From: Bradyrhizobium septentrionale
GTDB taxonomy: Bacteria; Pseudomonadota; Alphaproteobacteria; Rhizobiales; Xanthobacteraceae
Direction of reading: 5' to 3'
NCBI RefSeq assembly: GCF_011516645.4
Contig: NZ_CP088285.1
Span: 3,366,501 to 3,430,500, forward strand
DNA length: 64,000 nt
Position numbers and translations under genes: made by a program. Below the pieces are notes generated by a model that searched no databases, was not told the DNA's origin, and saw only the letters and a list, made by a program, of their open reading frames with translations. This document shows positions 16,555 through 26,206 of this stretch, in pieces. Within the stretch, counting starts at the first letter, position 1. Each line of letters opens with the position of its first letter.

Positions 16555-18449
16555 CAACCTCCAACATCAAATTCCGTCCCGGGTCGAAGGAAGCGCCGAC
16601 CGAGCCGTTCAAGCGCTCGGTATCGGCGTGCCTGAAGGCGATCGCCAAGAAGCCGGAGCTCGAGGTCAGCTTCGCCGCCGAACGTCCCGGCCTTGCGCCC
16701 GGCAAGGCGCGGCTGCCGGAGCCGGCGCGCAAGATGACCAAGCGCGATGCGGCAATCGTGCGCGGCCATGCCGATTCGATCGCGCTGAAGATCGCCTGTC
16801 ACGATCCCAAGGTGCATCGCAAGCTGATGCCGGGCAATCCGCAGGCGCGCGGCGTGTTCGAGGCGGTCGAGCAGGCGCGCGTCGAGGCGATCGGCTCGCG
16901 ACGGATGTCAGGTGTTGCCAAGAACCTGACCGCGATGCTCGACGATCATTTCCACCGCGGCAAGTATGACGAGATCACCGACCGTGCCGATGCGCCGCTG
17001 TCGGATGCGCTGGCGATGCTGGTGCGCGAGCGCCTGACCGGCATGGCGCCGCCTGCGGCCGCCAAGAAGATGGTCGATCTCTGGCGTCCGACGCTGGAGG
17101 ACAAGATCGGCTCGCGGCTGGACAAGCTCAGCCGTTTCGCCGAGGACCAGGCCAAGTTCGGCGACCTCGTCCATGATCTGCTGTCGGCGCTCGACCTCGG
17201 CGACGACCGCAACATGGATTCCGACGATGACGACGATCAGGACGAGAACCAGGACGGCGAGAGCGATCAGTCCGGCTCCGAGGGGTCGCCCGATTCCGAC
17301 GCCGCGCAGGAGATGAGCGCCGACCAGGCGCAGACCACGGCAGAAGAGATGAGCGAAAGCGCGATGGAGAGCGCGCAGGCCTCCACCAGCGATACGTTCG
17401 ACGACGGCGAGCTCGGCGACGACGAGACGCCGGGCGAGGCGACGCGGCCGAATTCGCGCGGCCAGAACGAGCCGCGCGGTCCGGAATATCATGCGTTTGC
17501 GCCGAAATTCGACGAGGTGATTGCGGCCGAGGATCTCTGCGATCATGACGAGCTGGAGCGGCTGCGCTCCTATCTCGACAAGCAGCTCGCGCACCTGCAG
17601 GGCATCGTGGCGCGGCTTGCCAACCGGCTGCAGCGCCGCCTGATGGCGCAGCAGAATCGCGCCTGGGAGTTCGATCTCGAAGAGGGCATCCTCGACCCGG
17701 CGCGGCTGTCGCGCGTCGTCACCGATCCCTATCATCCGCTGTCCTTCATGCATGAGAAGGAGGCGACCTTCCGCGACACCGTGGTGACGCTGCTGCTGGA
17801 TAATTCCGGCTCGATGCGCGGCCGTCCGATCACGGTCGCCGCGACCTGCGCCGACATCCTGGCGCGTACGCTGGAGCGTTGCGGCGTCAAGGTCGAGATC
17901 TTGGGCTTCACCACCCGCGCCTGGAAGGGCGGGCAGTCGCGCGAGGCGTGGCTTGCCGCCGGCAAGCCGGCCAATCCCGGCCGTCTCAACGATCTGCGCC
18001 ACATCATCTACAAGTCGGCCGACGCGCCGTGGCGTCGCGCGCGGAAAAATCTCGGCCTGATGATGCGCGAGGGTCTGCTCAAGGAGAACATCGACGGCGA
18101 GGCGCTCGACTGGGCGCACAAGCGCCTGCTGGCGCGTCCCGAGCAGCGCCGCATCCTGATGATGATCTCCGATGGTGCTCCGGTCGACGATTCCACGCTG
18201 TCGGTCAATCCGGGCAACTATCTGGAGCGGCACCTGCGTCACATCATCGACGAGATCGAGACCCGCTCGCCGGTCGAGCTGATCGCGATCGGCATCGGTC
18301 ACGACGTGACGCGCTACTATCGCCGCGCCGTCACCATCGTGGACGCCGAAGAACTCGGTGGCGCCATCACCGAAAAGCTCGCCGAACTGTTCAGCGAGAC
18401 CCATGGCTCGGCGCCCGCCCAAGGCACCCGGCGCCGCCTCCACTCGTGA
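16551..18449 (+). CDS. cobT: Cobaltochelatase subunit CobT
   Basis: A 632-residue protein. The N-terminal helical domain is followed by a strongly acidic linker (about residues 220-306, runs of Asp and Glu). The C-terminal von Willebrand A/integrin-I domain has the MIDAS motif [10 protein letters not shown] with Asp at about residue 417 and metal-site partner ISDGAP. It partners CobS in the ATP-dependent cobalt chelatase of aerobic B12 synthesis, in the same way that BchD partners BchI. Start at ATG 16551 overlaps the GNAT stop. Length and layout are normal for CobT. Confidence 0.96.
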   Translation: MTTSNIKFRPGSKEAPTEPFKRSVSACLKAIAKKPELEVSFAAERPGLAPGKARLPEPARKMTKRDAAIVRGHADSIALKIACHDPKVHRKLMPGNPQARGVFEAVEQARVEAIGSRRMSGVAKNLTAMLDDHFHRGKYDEITDRADAPLSDALAMLVRERLTGMAPPAAAKKMVDLWRPTLEDKIGSRLDKLSRFAEDQAKFGDLVHDLLSALDLGDDRNMDSDDDDDQDENQDGESDQSGSEGSPDSDAAQEMSADQAQTTAEEMSESAMESAQASTSDTFDDGELGDDETPGEATRPNSRGQNEPRGPEYHAFAPKFDEVIAAEDLCDHDELERLRSYLDKQLAHLQGIVARLANRLQRRLMAQQNRAWEFDLEEGILDPARLSRVVTDPYHPLSFMHEKEATFRDTVVTLLLDNSGSMRGRPITVAATCADILARTLERCGVKVEILGFTTRAWKGGQSREAWLAAGKPANPGRLNDLRHIIYKSADAPWRRARKNLGLMMREGLLKENIDGEALDWAHKRLLARPEQRRILMMISDGAPVDDSTLSVNPGNYLERHLRHIIDEIETRSPVELIAIGIGHDVTRYYRRAVTIVDAEELGGAITEKLAELFSETHGSAPAQGTRRRLHS

Positions 18450-18452
18450 GAC

Positions 18453-19550
18453 ATGCGCTCATACCTTAGCCGCCGCCGTTTCCTTCGAGATATGGCGGCG
18501 GGACTGTCGGCGGCCGCGCTGCCGCGTCTCGCCCAGGCACAGAGCGCCACCGAGCCGCCGCTGACGCCGGGACCGTCCGGCAGGCTGGGCCGTCACCGCG
18601 TGGACGAACCTGTCGCGGTCGAGGTCAATGCGCGGCCGCTGCCGTCGTTCGACATCCGCGATCGTGCGCGCACGCGGTTCGGCGCGCTGGAATATCGCAG
18701 CGGCCTGATCCTGACCTCGTCATTCTTCGGCTTCGGCGGCCTCTCCGCATTGCGGCTCGATCCCAAAGGCGAGCGCTTCATCGCGGTCAGCGACCAGGGC
18801 AGCTGGTTCACCGGCCGCATCGTCTATCGCGGCCGGGAGATGGTCGGGCTCGAGGATGTCGAGGCGGCGCCGCTGCTAGGGGCCGACGGCAGACCGATCA
18901 CCGCCACCCGCGGCTGGTATGATTCGGAATCGCTCGCGCTCGACGGCTCGTTCGCCTATGTCGGGCTCGAGCGGGTCAACCAGGTGCTGCGCTACGATTT
19001 TTCGAAGGGCTTTACCCGGTCGCGCGGCGAGGTGGTGCCGCTGCCGCCGGCGGCGCGCAAGCTGCCCACCAACAAGGGCCTGGAGGCGCTGGTCTTCGTG
19101 CCCAAGGTGATGCCCAACGGCCAGCCGCTGGCCGGCACGCTGATCGCGTTCTCGGAGCGCGGGCTCGATGCCAACGGCAATCTCATCGCCTTCCTGGTCG
19201 GCGGCAAGACCCCGGGCCAGTTCAGCGTGCGCCGCACCGAGAATTTCGACATCAGCGACGCGGTCCTGCTGCCGTCAGGCGCTCTGTTGATCCTGGAACG
19301 GAAGTTCTCCTGGCTCGGCGGCGTCGGCATCCGCATCCGCCGCCTAGCGCTGTCCGAGATCGCGCCCGGCGCGCTCGTCGATGGCCCGGCGATCTTCAAC
19401 GCCGATCTCGGCAACGAGATCGATAACATGGAAGGCATCGACGCCCATGTCACCGCGGAGGGCGAGACCGTGCTGACCATGATCTCGGACGACAATTTCT
19501 CGCTGATCCAGCGCAATCTGCTGCTGCAATTCACCCTGGTGGACGACTGA
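18453..19550 (+). CDS. Esterase-like activity of phytase family protein, Tat-exported
   Basis: A 365-residue protein starting three bases after cobT. The N-terminus SRRRFLRDMA is a twin-arginine motif followed by a hydrophobic stretch and cleavage near LAQAQS, so it is exported folded to the periplasm. The mature domain is a beta-propeller-like phytase family domain: LRLDPKGERFIAVSDQGSW, YDSESLALDGSFAYVGLERV, NKGLEALVFVP and EIDNMEGIDAH. Such proteins are annotated as phytase-like with possible esterase or phosphatase activity, mostly unproven. It may be read through from the cob operon, but a functional link is not evident. Confidence 0.88.
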   Translation: MRSYLSRRRFLRDMAAGLSAAALPRLAQAQSATEPPLTPGPSGRLGRHRVDEPVAVEVNARPLPSFDIRDRARTRFGALEYRSGLILTSSFFGFGGLSALRLDPKGERFIAVSDQGSWFTGRIVYRGREMVGLEDVEAAPLLGADGRPITATRGWYDSESLALDGSFAYVGLERVNQVLRYDFSKGFTRSRGEVVPLPPAARKLPTNKGLEALVFVPKVMPNGQPLAGTLIAFSERGLDANGNLIAFLVGGKTPGQFSVRRTENFDISDAVLLPSGALLILERKFSWLGGVGIRIRRLALSEIAPGALVDGPAIFNADLGNEIDNMEGIDAHVTAEGETVLTMISDDNFSLIQRNLLLQFTLVDD

Positions 19551-19689
19551 CACGCCGCGCCCAAGGGCCGCCGCTACCGCATTGCTGATCTGCGCCCGGG
19601 TCCGTTCGGGGATGCAGACGGTTGGTGATCGCGGCCGCCGCCGCCTCTATCTTAAGCGTGCCCTTTCCCCGATCCCGGATACCCTCCGC

Positions 19690-20802
19690 ATGAGCACCCT
19701 GTTTTCACCGATCGAACTGCGCGGCCTGAAACTCTCCAATCGCATCATGGTCGCGCCGATGTGCCAATATTCGGCGATCGACGGCTCCGCCAACGACTGG
19801 CACTTCACCCATATCAACATGCTGGCGCTGTCGGGCGCCGCAATGTTCTGCATTGAAGCGACCCATGTCGAGGATATCGGGCGGATCACGCCGGGCTGTC
19901 TCGGCCTTTACAGCGACGCTAACGAGGCGGCACTGAAGCCGATCCTGGCCTCGGTGCGCAAGCATTCGAAGGCGGCGGTCGCGATGCAGCTCGCCCATGC
20001 CGGCCGCAAGGCCTCGAGCCAGCGGCCTTGGGAAGGCGGGCAGTTGATCCCGATTGCCGAGGGTGGCTGGCAGACGATGGCGCCGTCGGCGGTGCCGCAC
20101 AAGGATGGCGAGGCCGCGCCGGTCGCGCTCGACGATGCCGGGCTGAAGCGGATCCGCGAGGCTTTCGTCGCCTCAGCAAAACGTGCCGACCGGCTCGGCA
20201 TCGACGCGATCGAGCTGCACAGCGCGCACGGCTATCTCTTGCACCAGTTCCTGTCGCCGCTCGCCAACAAGCGCACCGATCGCTACGGCGGCTCTCTCGA
20301 GAACCGGATGCGTTTCCCGCTGGAAGTGTTCGATGCGGTGCGCGCCGTGTTTCCCGATCGCAAGCCGGTCGGCGTCCGGGTCTCGGCGACTGATTGGGTC
20401 GAGGGCGGCTGGGACGTCGCGCAGACCATCGAGTTCACCAAGGAGCTGAAGAAGCGCGGGGTCGACTGGATGGACGTCTCCTCCGGCGGAGTCTCGGCGC
20501 TGCAGAAGATCCCGCTCGCACCCGGCTACCAGGTGCCGGCAGCGCAGGCGGTGCGGGAGGCGACCGGCGTCACCACGATGGCGGTCGGCCTGATCACGGA
20601 AGCGAAGCAGGCGGAAGAGATCGTCGCCTCAGGGAAGGCCGACATGGTCGCGCTCGCCCGCGGCATGCTCTACGACCCGCGCTGGGGCTGGCACGCCGCC
20701 GCCGAGCTCGGCGGCGAGGTGAACGCGCCGCCGCAATACTGGCGCTCGCAGCCCTCGACGCAGAAGGCACTGTTCGGCAAGACCACGTTCGGGGCGCGCT
20801 GA
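19690..20802 (+). CDS. NADH:flavin oxidoreductase, Old Yellow Enzyme family (YqjM-like)
   Basis: A 370-residue FMN TIM-barrel enzyme from ATG 19690. It begins LFSPIELRGLKLSNRIMVAP with the YqjM-type cysteine in APMCQYSA. The substrate-anion histidine pair region is ELHSAHGYLLHQFLSP, followed by NKRTDRYGGSLENR and the C-terminal FMN-binding SGKADMVALARGML. These enzymes reduce the C=C bond of enones and some nitro compounds with NAD(P)H. The physiological substrate is unknown. It is convergent with a FAD monooxygenase gene 20 bp away. Confidence 0.93.
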   Translation: MSTLFSPIELRGLKLSNRIMVAPMCQYSAIDGSANDWHFTHINMLALSGAAMFCIEATHVEDIGRITPGCLGLYSDANEAALKPILASVRKHSKAAVAMQLAHAGRKASSQRPWEGGQLIPIAEGGWQTMAPSAVPHKDGEAAPVALDDAGLKRIREAFVASAKRADRLGIDAIELHSAHGYLLHQFLSPLANKRTDRYGGSLENRMRFPLEVFDAVRAVFPDRKPVGVRVSATDWVEGGWDVAQTIEFTKELKKRGVDWMDVSSGGVSALQKIPLAPGYQVPAAQAVREATGVTTMAVGLITEAKQAEEIVASGKADMVALARGMLYDPRWGWHAAAELGGEVNAPPQYWRSQPSTQKALFGKTTFGAR

Positions 20803-20822
20803 CAGCGCGCCTCGCCTGGAGG

Positions 20823-22349
20823 TCAATGCGTGGCGGGCCCGAACCAGCGCACCAGTGCGGCGTCGAGGCCCGTCGTATCGGCGTCGTCGGCCGCCCAGGC
20901 GATGCAGGCATCCGGACGGATCAGCAGCGAAGGGCCGCTGCATCCTAACGCGTCACGTCTTGGCACGCATCGGACGAGGACATCCCAACGGGCTGCGATC
21001 GCCGACGCGGCGCCGCCCGTTGCGTCGATCAGCACGGCCCTGCCGTCCTCCATCTGATCGAACAGCGTCGTTTCGGCGCCGTCGTCGCCGAGCGCGAGAT
21101 TGCCGGCGAGCCGGCCGACCAGTGGATGATCGCTGCCGAGGTCGTAGCGGATCTTGATGCCGCTGATCATTTCGCCGAAGTAGCGGGTGCCCTCGTCGAG
21201 GCTCATCAGCTCCGCGACGATGTCGCGCAAGGCGTCGGTCATGACGTCCGGCCGCATCAAGGCGACCTGGGCGCGGGTGTTGGCGAGCACCTTCGCCGCG
21301 ATCGGATGCCGCTCCTCCGTGTAGCTGTCGAGCAGGCTGTCCGGCATGCGATCGCAGACAACCGCCGCAAGCTTCCAGCCGAGGTTGACTGCATCGAGCA
21401 GGCCGAGATTCAAGCCTTGCCCGCCGAACGGCGAGTGCACATGCGCGGCGTCGCCCACCAACAGGATACGTCCCTTACGATAGTCGGTGGCCTGCCGCGC
21501 ATTGTCGGTGAAGCGCGTGGCGGTCCTGACGGCGGTGACGCGGACGTCGGCGCCGCTGATCCGGCGCAGGGTGCTCTCGATCTCCTCGCGCGTCACGGGC
21601 GCGCTGCGATCGGCCGGCGGTCCGTCGAACTCGGCGAGGAACACCCGACCGGGAATCGGCCCATATGCCATCATGCCGACAGGCGTTCGCCGCCAGCCGA
21701 CCGGCAGCAGCCGATCCGGATGATCGAGGTCGACGATGGCCTGGTGCCCGGTGAGGGTTGGGTCGGTGCCGGGGAAGTCGAAGCCCGCGCGCTTGCGCAC
21801 CGCGCTGCGCCCGCCGTCGCAGCCGACGAGATAGGCCGCGTGCAGCGCGATCTCGCCGGAGGCGCCGCGCGTCCGCGCCATGACGCCGTCTCCGTGATCC
21901 CTGAAATCGATCAGCTCGCAGCCGCGCCTGATCTCGATCTCGAGTGCGCGGGCACGTTCGCTCAGCATCTTCTCCAGGGCTTGCTGGTTCACGCCGCGCA
22001 GCCGCCGGTCCGGCTCGTGCTGCCGTGTCTGGTCGATCAGGAAGATGCCGGAGAAGTGACCGCCGAATTTCTTGAACGGCAGTTCGGTCCGGGCGTCCGC
22101 GCCCTTCATGAGCGTCGACATACTCTCCGCCATCGCGCGCTCGACCGCATCCATTGCATCCGCAAGACCGCGGCGCTCCAGTGCTTCGCCTGCGAGGGCG
22201 CCGATCGCGCCGGCCTTGATGGTCTGGTCGGGCTCGGTCAGCCGCTCGATGACGACCACGTCGGCGCCGCCCAGGGTCAACTCGATCGCCAGCAGCAGTC
22301 CGGTCGGCCCGGCGCCGACCACCACCACATCCGTTCGTTCACGCGTCAC
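20823..22349 (-). CDS. FAD-dependent aromatic monooxygenase (PHBH/PheA class A)
   Basis: A 508-residue flavoprotein from GTG complement 22347-22349. FAD-binding Rossmann motif VVGAGPTGLLLAIEL is at the N-terminus, the DG motif is GCDGGRSAVRKRAG, and the GD motif is GDAAHVHSPFGGQGLNLGL. The C-terminal ~110 residues are a thioredoxin-like domain as in phenol and rifampicin monooxygenases. It hydroxylates an aromatic substrate with NAD(P)H and O2. It is divergent from a TetR gene, whose product probably represses it in the absence of the substrate (inference from layout). The substrate cannot be told from sequence. Confidence 0.92.
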   Translation of the reverse strand: MTRERTDVVVVGAGPTGLLLAIELTLGGADVVVIERLTEPDQTIKAGAIGALAGEALERRGLADAMDAVERAMAESMSTLMKGADARTELPFKKFGGHFSGIFLIDQTRQHEPDRRLRGVNQQALEKMLSERARALEIEIRRGCELIDFRDHGDGVMARTRGASGEIALHAAYLVGCDGGRSAVRKRAGFDFPGTDPTLTGHQAIVDLDHPDRLLPVGWRRTPVGMMAYGPIPGRVFLAEFDGPPADRSAPVTREEIESTLRRISGADVRVTAVRTATRFTDNARQATDYRKGRILLVGDAAHVHSPFGGQGLNLGLLDAVNLGWKLAAVVCDRMPDSLLDSYTEERHPIAAKVLANTRAQVALMRPDVMTDALRDIVAELMSLDEGTRYFGEMISGIKIRYDLGSDHPLVGRLAGNLALGDDGAETTLFDQMEDGRAVLIDATGGAASAIAARWDVLVRCVPRRDALGCSGPSLLIRPDACIAWAADDADTTGLDAALVRWFGPATH

Positions 22350-22404
22350 GCCGTCACCATATTTTTATACTGGGTATAATATTTAGTATGGTACAAATTT
22401 CCGC
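22350..22404. promoter_or_regulatory. Divergent promoter/operator region of the monooxygenase and tetR
   Basis: A 55-bp AT-rich gap. An inverted repeat TATAC-TGG-GTATA spans 22366-22378 and overlaps a good -10 box, TATAAT (22375-22380), reading toward the TetR gene. A further GTAT/GTAC-containing segment follows. The overlap of operator-like and promoter sequence supports autoregulation by the TetR protein. Confidence 0.5.
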
Positions 22405-23043
22405 ATGTCAAATCGGGACGGATTGCGGGAGCGGAAGAAGGAGGCGACGCGTCAGGCGATCTCGGACGTCGCCACCGAGCTGTTTTTGGAACGCGGCTTC
22501 GACAATGTTTCGGTGGCCGAAATTGCCGAGGCCGCCGAGGTCTCCCGGATGACGGTGTTCAATTACTTCCCGCGCAAGGAGGATCTGTTCTTCGACCGCG
22601 AAGAGGAAAGCCGCCAGATTCTGAAGGCCGCGTTTGCCGAGCGAGCGCCCGGCGAGGCGCCGCTCGTGACCCTGCGCAAGCTGGTGCAGAGCCTGGCGGA
22701 TCGCGCGCATCCGTTCGCGAAATTCACCGATGCAACGGCGAAATTCTGGCGCACCGTCGCAGAGAGCCCGGCGCTCGCGGCGCGGGCGCGCGAGATGCGT
22801 GACGAGTTCATCGATGATCTCGCAACCGTGCTGGCGGGCGCGATCAAGCGGCCGCTCGCCGACGCCGATGCCCGGCTCGCCGCTTCGATGGTGGTGACGG
22901 CAATCACCGTCGCCTATGCGGAAGGGCTGCGCGCGCAGAAGGCCCGCAGATCGGCCGCGTCGTCGCGCGAGGCCTTTCAGCGGATCATGGAGCGAAGCTT
23001 TTCGGGGATCGCGGCCATGCTGAAGGATACGCCCTACGCATAA
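22405..23043 (+). CDS. TetR/AcrR family transcriptional regulator
   Basis: A 212-residue regulator. Residues 10-56 are the TetR helix-turn-helix: KKEATRQAISDVATELFLER, GFDNVSVAEIAEAAEVSRMT, VFNYFPRKEDLFF. The remaining helical domain should bind a small ligand. No clear ribosome-binding site precedes ATG 22405, and the -10 box lies about 25 bases upstream, so the leader must be very short. It probably controls the divergent FAD monooxygenase and perhaps the LLM flavoenzyme 105 bp downstream. Confidence 0.92.
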   Translation: MSNRDGLRERKKEATRQAISDVATELFLERGFDNVSVAEIAEAAEVSRMTVFNYFPRKEDLFFDREEESRQILKAAFAERAPGEAPLVTLRKLVQSLADRAHPFAKFTDATAKFWRTVAESPALAARAREMRDEFIDDLATVLAGAIKRPLADADARLAASMVVTAITVAYAEGLRAQKARRSAASSREAFQRIMERSFSGIAAMLKDTPYA

Positions 23044-23148
23044 ATCCCGGCCCGGCTGCAAGCGATAAGGCCATTGTTCTGCCGCGGCCATGGCGGGTAC
23101 TCTTCCATCGCGTGCGGAAGACACGCATCAGACAAAGAGAGGAAGCCC

Positions 23149-24249
23149 ATGGAACTCGGATACTTCGCGATGCCGTCGCATCCGCCAGAGTGCGGATTGA
23201 AGGAGGGCCACGACTGGGACCTGCAAGTGCTGCGCTGGCTGGACGAGCTCGGCTACCAGGAGGCCTGGATCGGCGAGCATCACACCGCGCCCTGGGAGCG
23301 GCACCCGTCGCCTGATCTGCTGGTCGCGCAGGCGCTGCTGCAGACCAAGAATCTGCGGATCGGCCCTGGCGGTTTCCTCCTGCCGTATCATCACCCGGCC
23401 GAACTCGCGAACCGCGTTGCGATGCTCGATCACATCTCGAACGGGCGATTGAACTTCGGCGTCGCGGCTAGCGGTCTGCCGAGCGACTGGGCGATGTTCA
23501 ATGTCGACGGCATGTCCGGCCAGAACCGCGACATGACCCGCGAAGCGCTCGAGATCATCCTGAAAATGTGGACCGAGCCGGCGCCGTGGACCCACAAGGG
23601 CAAGTTCTGGACGGTGACCAAGCCGGACACGATGTTCGATTTCCTCAAACCCCACATCAAGCCGCAGCAAGCGCCGCATCCGCCGATCGGCGTTGCGGGC
23701 CTGTCGAAGAACTCGGACACGCTGAAGCTCGCCGGTGAGCGCGGCTTCATTCCGATGAGCCTCAATCTCAATCCTGCTTATGTCGGCAGCCATTGGGACT
23801 CAGTGGAAGCCGGTGCCGCCAAGACCGGCCGCAAGCCGAGCCGCAAGGACTGGCGCATGGTGCGTGAGGTGTTCGTCGCCGACACCGATGCGGAGGCGTG
23901 GCGGCTGTCGACCGGCGACATGATGGGCCGGATGATGGGTGAGTATTTTCTCCCCTTGCTCGGTCACTTCGGTTTCAAGGATTATTTGAAAGCCTCGCCC
24001 GACGTGCCTGACAGCGATGTCACCGTCGAATATTGCGCCCGCAACAACTGGATCGTCGGTTCGCCCGCGACCGTCACCGAGAAGATCGAGAAGATCTACC
24101 AGGAGGTCGGCGGCTTCGGCGTGCTGCTGGTGTTCGGCTTCGACTACAAGCACAAGCCCGAGGCCTGGCACAATTCGCTGCGGCTGTTGAAGCAGGAGGT
24201 GTTGCCGCGGCTGAAGCATCTCGACGCCTCGGTCGGCCGCGCGGCGTAG
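23149..24249 (+). CDS. LLM class flavin-dependent oxidoreductase (bacterial luciferase-like)
   Basis: A 366-residue enzyme from ATG 23149, preceded by AGAGAGG. Luciferase-like monooxygenase features are visible: WLDELGYQEAWIGEHH near the N-terminus, the PYHHPAELANRVAMLDHIS segment, GRLNFGVAASG and the C-terminal GSPATVTEKIEKIYQEVGG. Such two-component enzymes use reduced FMN and O2 to oxidise alkanes, sulphonates, ketones or terpenes. There is no flavin reductase gene next to it. Together with the upstream TetR and FAD monooxygenase it suggests a small degradation locus for an unknown organic compound. Confidence 0.92.
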   Translation: MELGYFAMPSHPPECGLKEGHDWDLQVLRWLDELGYQEAWIGEHHTAPWERHPSPDLLVAQALLQTKNLRIGPGGFLLPYHHPAELANRVAMLDHISNGRLNFGVAASGLPSDWAMFNVDGMSGQNRDMTREALEIILKMWTEPAPWTHKGKFWTVTKPDTMFDFLKPHIKPQQAPHPPIGVAGLSKNSDTLKLAGERGFIPMSLNLNPAYVGSHWDSVEAGAAKTGRKPSRKDWRMVREVFVADTDAEAWRLSTGDMMGRMMGEYFLPLLGHFGFKDYLKASPDVPDSDVTVEYCARNNWIVGSPATVTEKIEKIYQEVGGFGVLLVFGFDYKHKPEAWHNSLRLLKQEVLPRLKHLDASVGRAA

Positions 24250-24262
24250 GGAGTGAGGAAGA

Positions 24263-24294
24263 ACGCGGGGCAGCCGCGACGCTGCCCCGTGTTT
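24263..24294 (+). terminator. Candidate terminator hairpin after the LLM flavoenzyme
   Basis: GGGGCAGC (24267-24274) and its complement GCTGCCCC (24281-24288) form a GC-rich stem with a 6-nt loop, extended on both sides by CG/CG pairs and followed by GTGTTTC. The T-run is weak, so efficiency is uncertain. Confidence 0.55.
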
Positions 24295-24326
24295 CATGTC
24301 ATGACCCCCGATCGGAGATCAGGCAG

Positions 24327-26009
24327 TCAGGTCATGCCGAGCCAGAACCGCGTCTCGGTTTCCGCCCAGCCCTTGCCGATGCGGTTGCTCAGCCAGGCAT
24401 CGCTGCGCTTCAGCCCCTTGTCCTTCTGGCCCTCCGGCGTGTTGCGCCAGGCCTGCCACCGATACTGGCCGTAGATGCTGACGATGCGCGCGGCGTAAGT
24501 TAGCGCGAGCTGCGAATCGCCTCTGATGATGACGAGATTGTCGTCGTTCTTGGTGCTGGCGCGGTCAGAGAAATTGTGCGAGCCGGTCATGACCACCGGG
24601 TTCTTGCCGGCCGGATCCAGCACGATCACCTTGCTGTGCACGGCGATCATGAATTTTCCGGTGTCCTTGATCTCGTGCTCCCACCAGTCGGCGGTTTTGT
24701 CGATGCCGGCGGGCCGGATCACGTCGGCGATCTGCTTGCCCTTGAACACCTGCTGCTGGCCGTCGCCGGCGAGCAGCTGCAGCTGATCCTTCGGGCTGTC
24801 CTTGCCCTGTGCCGGGAAATTGTTGAGTCCGCCGCGGACATAGAGCTTCTTGTCCTGCGCCTTCTCCAGGATCGGGCCGAGCAGGCCCTTGTTGCCGGGA
24901 TTGAGCATCAGGCACACCGCGCCATGCTCGGTGTCCTCGATCATCTTGGTGGCTTCCTTGAGATCGCCGCTCTTGGTGGTCGGCGTGAACCAGACGCTGA
25001 CCTTCGATGGGCCGATCGTGAACGGCCATTCCTTATCGCCGGCCACCGCCAGCGCCTTCGGCGACTTGCTGCCGTCGGCGTAGATCAGCTTCCAATGGTC
25101 GTGATAGGCCGCGGCGATCTTGTCGTCGGTGATCTCCAGCCCGTTGTTGTTCTGGGTGCACAGTCCGGTGCGCGTCCAGTTGGTGCTGCCGGTCCAGACT
25201 GCCTTCGGTGTCTGCGCGCCGTCGCAGAACACCGCGAACTTGTTGTGCGCATAGCGGCTCGGCGCGATCTTGCGGCGAACGATGTCGACGCCGGCCTTCT
25301 TCAGCACGCCGGCGTTCTTCTCGGTGTCCTTTGCCGTGGCGTCGGACTTGCCGGTACTGTTGCCGAGCACGACATGGGCCTTGCCCTTCAGCGCGGTCAG
25401 CGCCGCGATCAGTTCGGGATCGTTGAGCTCGTAAAGCGCGAGATAGACGTCGCGCTTGTCCTTTTTGGCATCGGCCAACAGTGCGAGCAGGCGGGCGCCA
25501 AGCTGTCCCTTGAGGAAGTCGCGAATCTTGTTGCCCTTGGTCGAGATCGCCTTCTCCAGCGTCTGGGAGGCCTTGGGCGCGGTACCAATCGCGCGCGACA
25601 GCCATTGCGCCGATATCGTGCCGCGGTTGAACCATGGCTTCAGCGGACCTGACGGCGTGGCGGAGACGTAGTCGGTCCATGTCGATGGTCCATTGTACGC
25701 AGGCTTTACCTTGGTATCGCCGTCCTTGAGGACGGGCACCACGCCGTAGCGGACCGGTGCGTCGACGGGTGCCAGGAAATCGGTCCAGTTGGTCTTCTGC
25801 ACCGGCCATTCGGTGCTCGGCCGATGCTCGCCGGACTTGTGGCCCTGCACCTGATCCTCGAACCCGACCCAGGTGTCGACCACCGTCGCGGCCTTGCCCT
25901 GCTGCTGGCGATACAGCGCGAAGCCGAGGCAGCCCGGAATCATTGTCGCGACTTCCCAAACCACGAAGATACCGTCGGTGGTCGGAAACGCCTGAATTGT
26001 GGAAATCAT
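24327..26009 (-). CDS. Phospholipase D-like domain protein, two HKD motifs
   Basis: A 560-residue protein from ATG complement 26007-26009. Two HxKxxxxD motifs are intact: HNKFAVFCD at residue 255 and HSKVIVLD at residue 458, each followed by the expected GS-N segment (TGSTNWT; TGSHNFSD). That is the full catalytic set of a PLD-superfamily enzyme, which would hydrolyse a phosphodiester in lipid or nucleic acid. There is no signal peptide or membrane segment; the N-terminal ~150 residues are unassigned. A DUF2235 hydrolase gene lies 197 bp upstream on the same strand. The substrate is unknown. Confidence 0.88.
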   Translation of the reverse strand: MISTIQAFPTTDGIFVVWEVATMIPGCLGFALYRQQQGKAATVVDTWVGFEDQVQGHKSGEHRPSTEWPVQKTNWTDFLAPVDAPVRYGVVPVLKDGDTKVKPAYNGPSTWTDYVSATPSGPLKPWFNRGTISAQWLSRAIGTAPKASQTLEKAISTKGNKIRDFLKGQLGARLLALLADAKKDKRDVYLALYELNDPELIAALTALKGKAHVVLGNSTGKSDATAKDTEKNAGVLKKAGVDIVRRKIAPSRYAHNKFAVFCDGAQTPKAVWTGSTNWTRTGLCTQNNNGLEITDDKIAAAYHDHWKLIYADGSKSPKALAVAGDKEWPFTIGPSKVSVWFTPTTKSGDLKEATKMIEDTEHGAVCLMLNPGNKGLLGPILEKAQDKKLYVRGGLNNFPAQGKDSPKDQLQLLAGDGQQQVFKGKQIADVIRPAGIDKTADWWEHEIKDTGKFMIAVHSKVIVLDPAGKNPVVMTGSHNFSDRASTKNDDNLVIIRGDSQLALTYAARIVSIYGQYRWQAWRNTPEGQKDKGLKRSDAWLSNRIGKGWAETETRFWLGMT

Positions 26010-26206
26010 GGTGATGCCTCCAAATCGCTGGTGAGAAATATCCGCTCGATATGAAACTGGCGCGTCAGCACTCTCCCGGGATCCGTGGTGTCTAGCAAAG
26101 GGAGCATAGCAGCTGATCTACAACCCGCACTGTCGGCTGGATCACAGATGGATCACGCCGGGCGGCTCCGTGTCGGGTCGCGATCCTGTGGGCGCGGCTC
26201 GACCCC

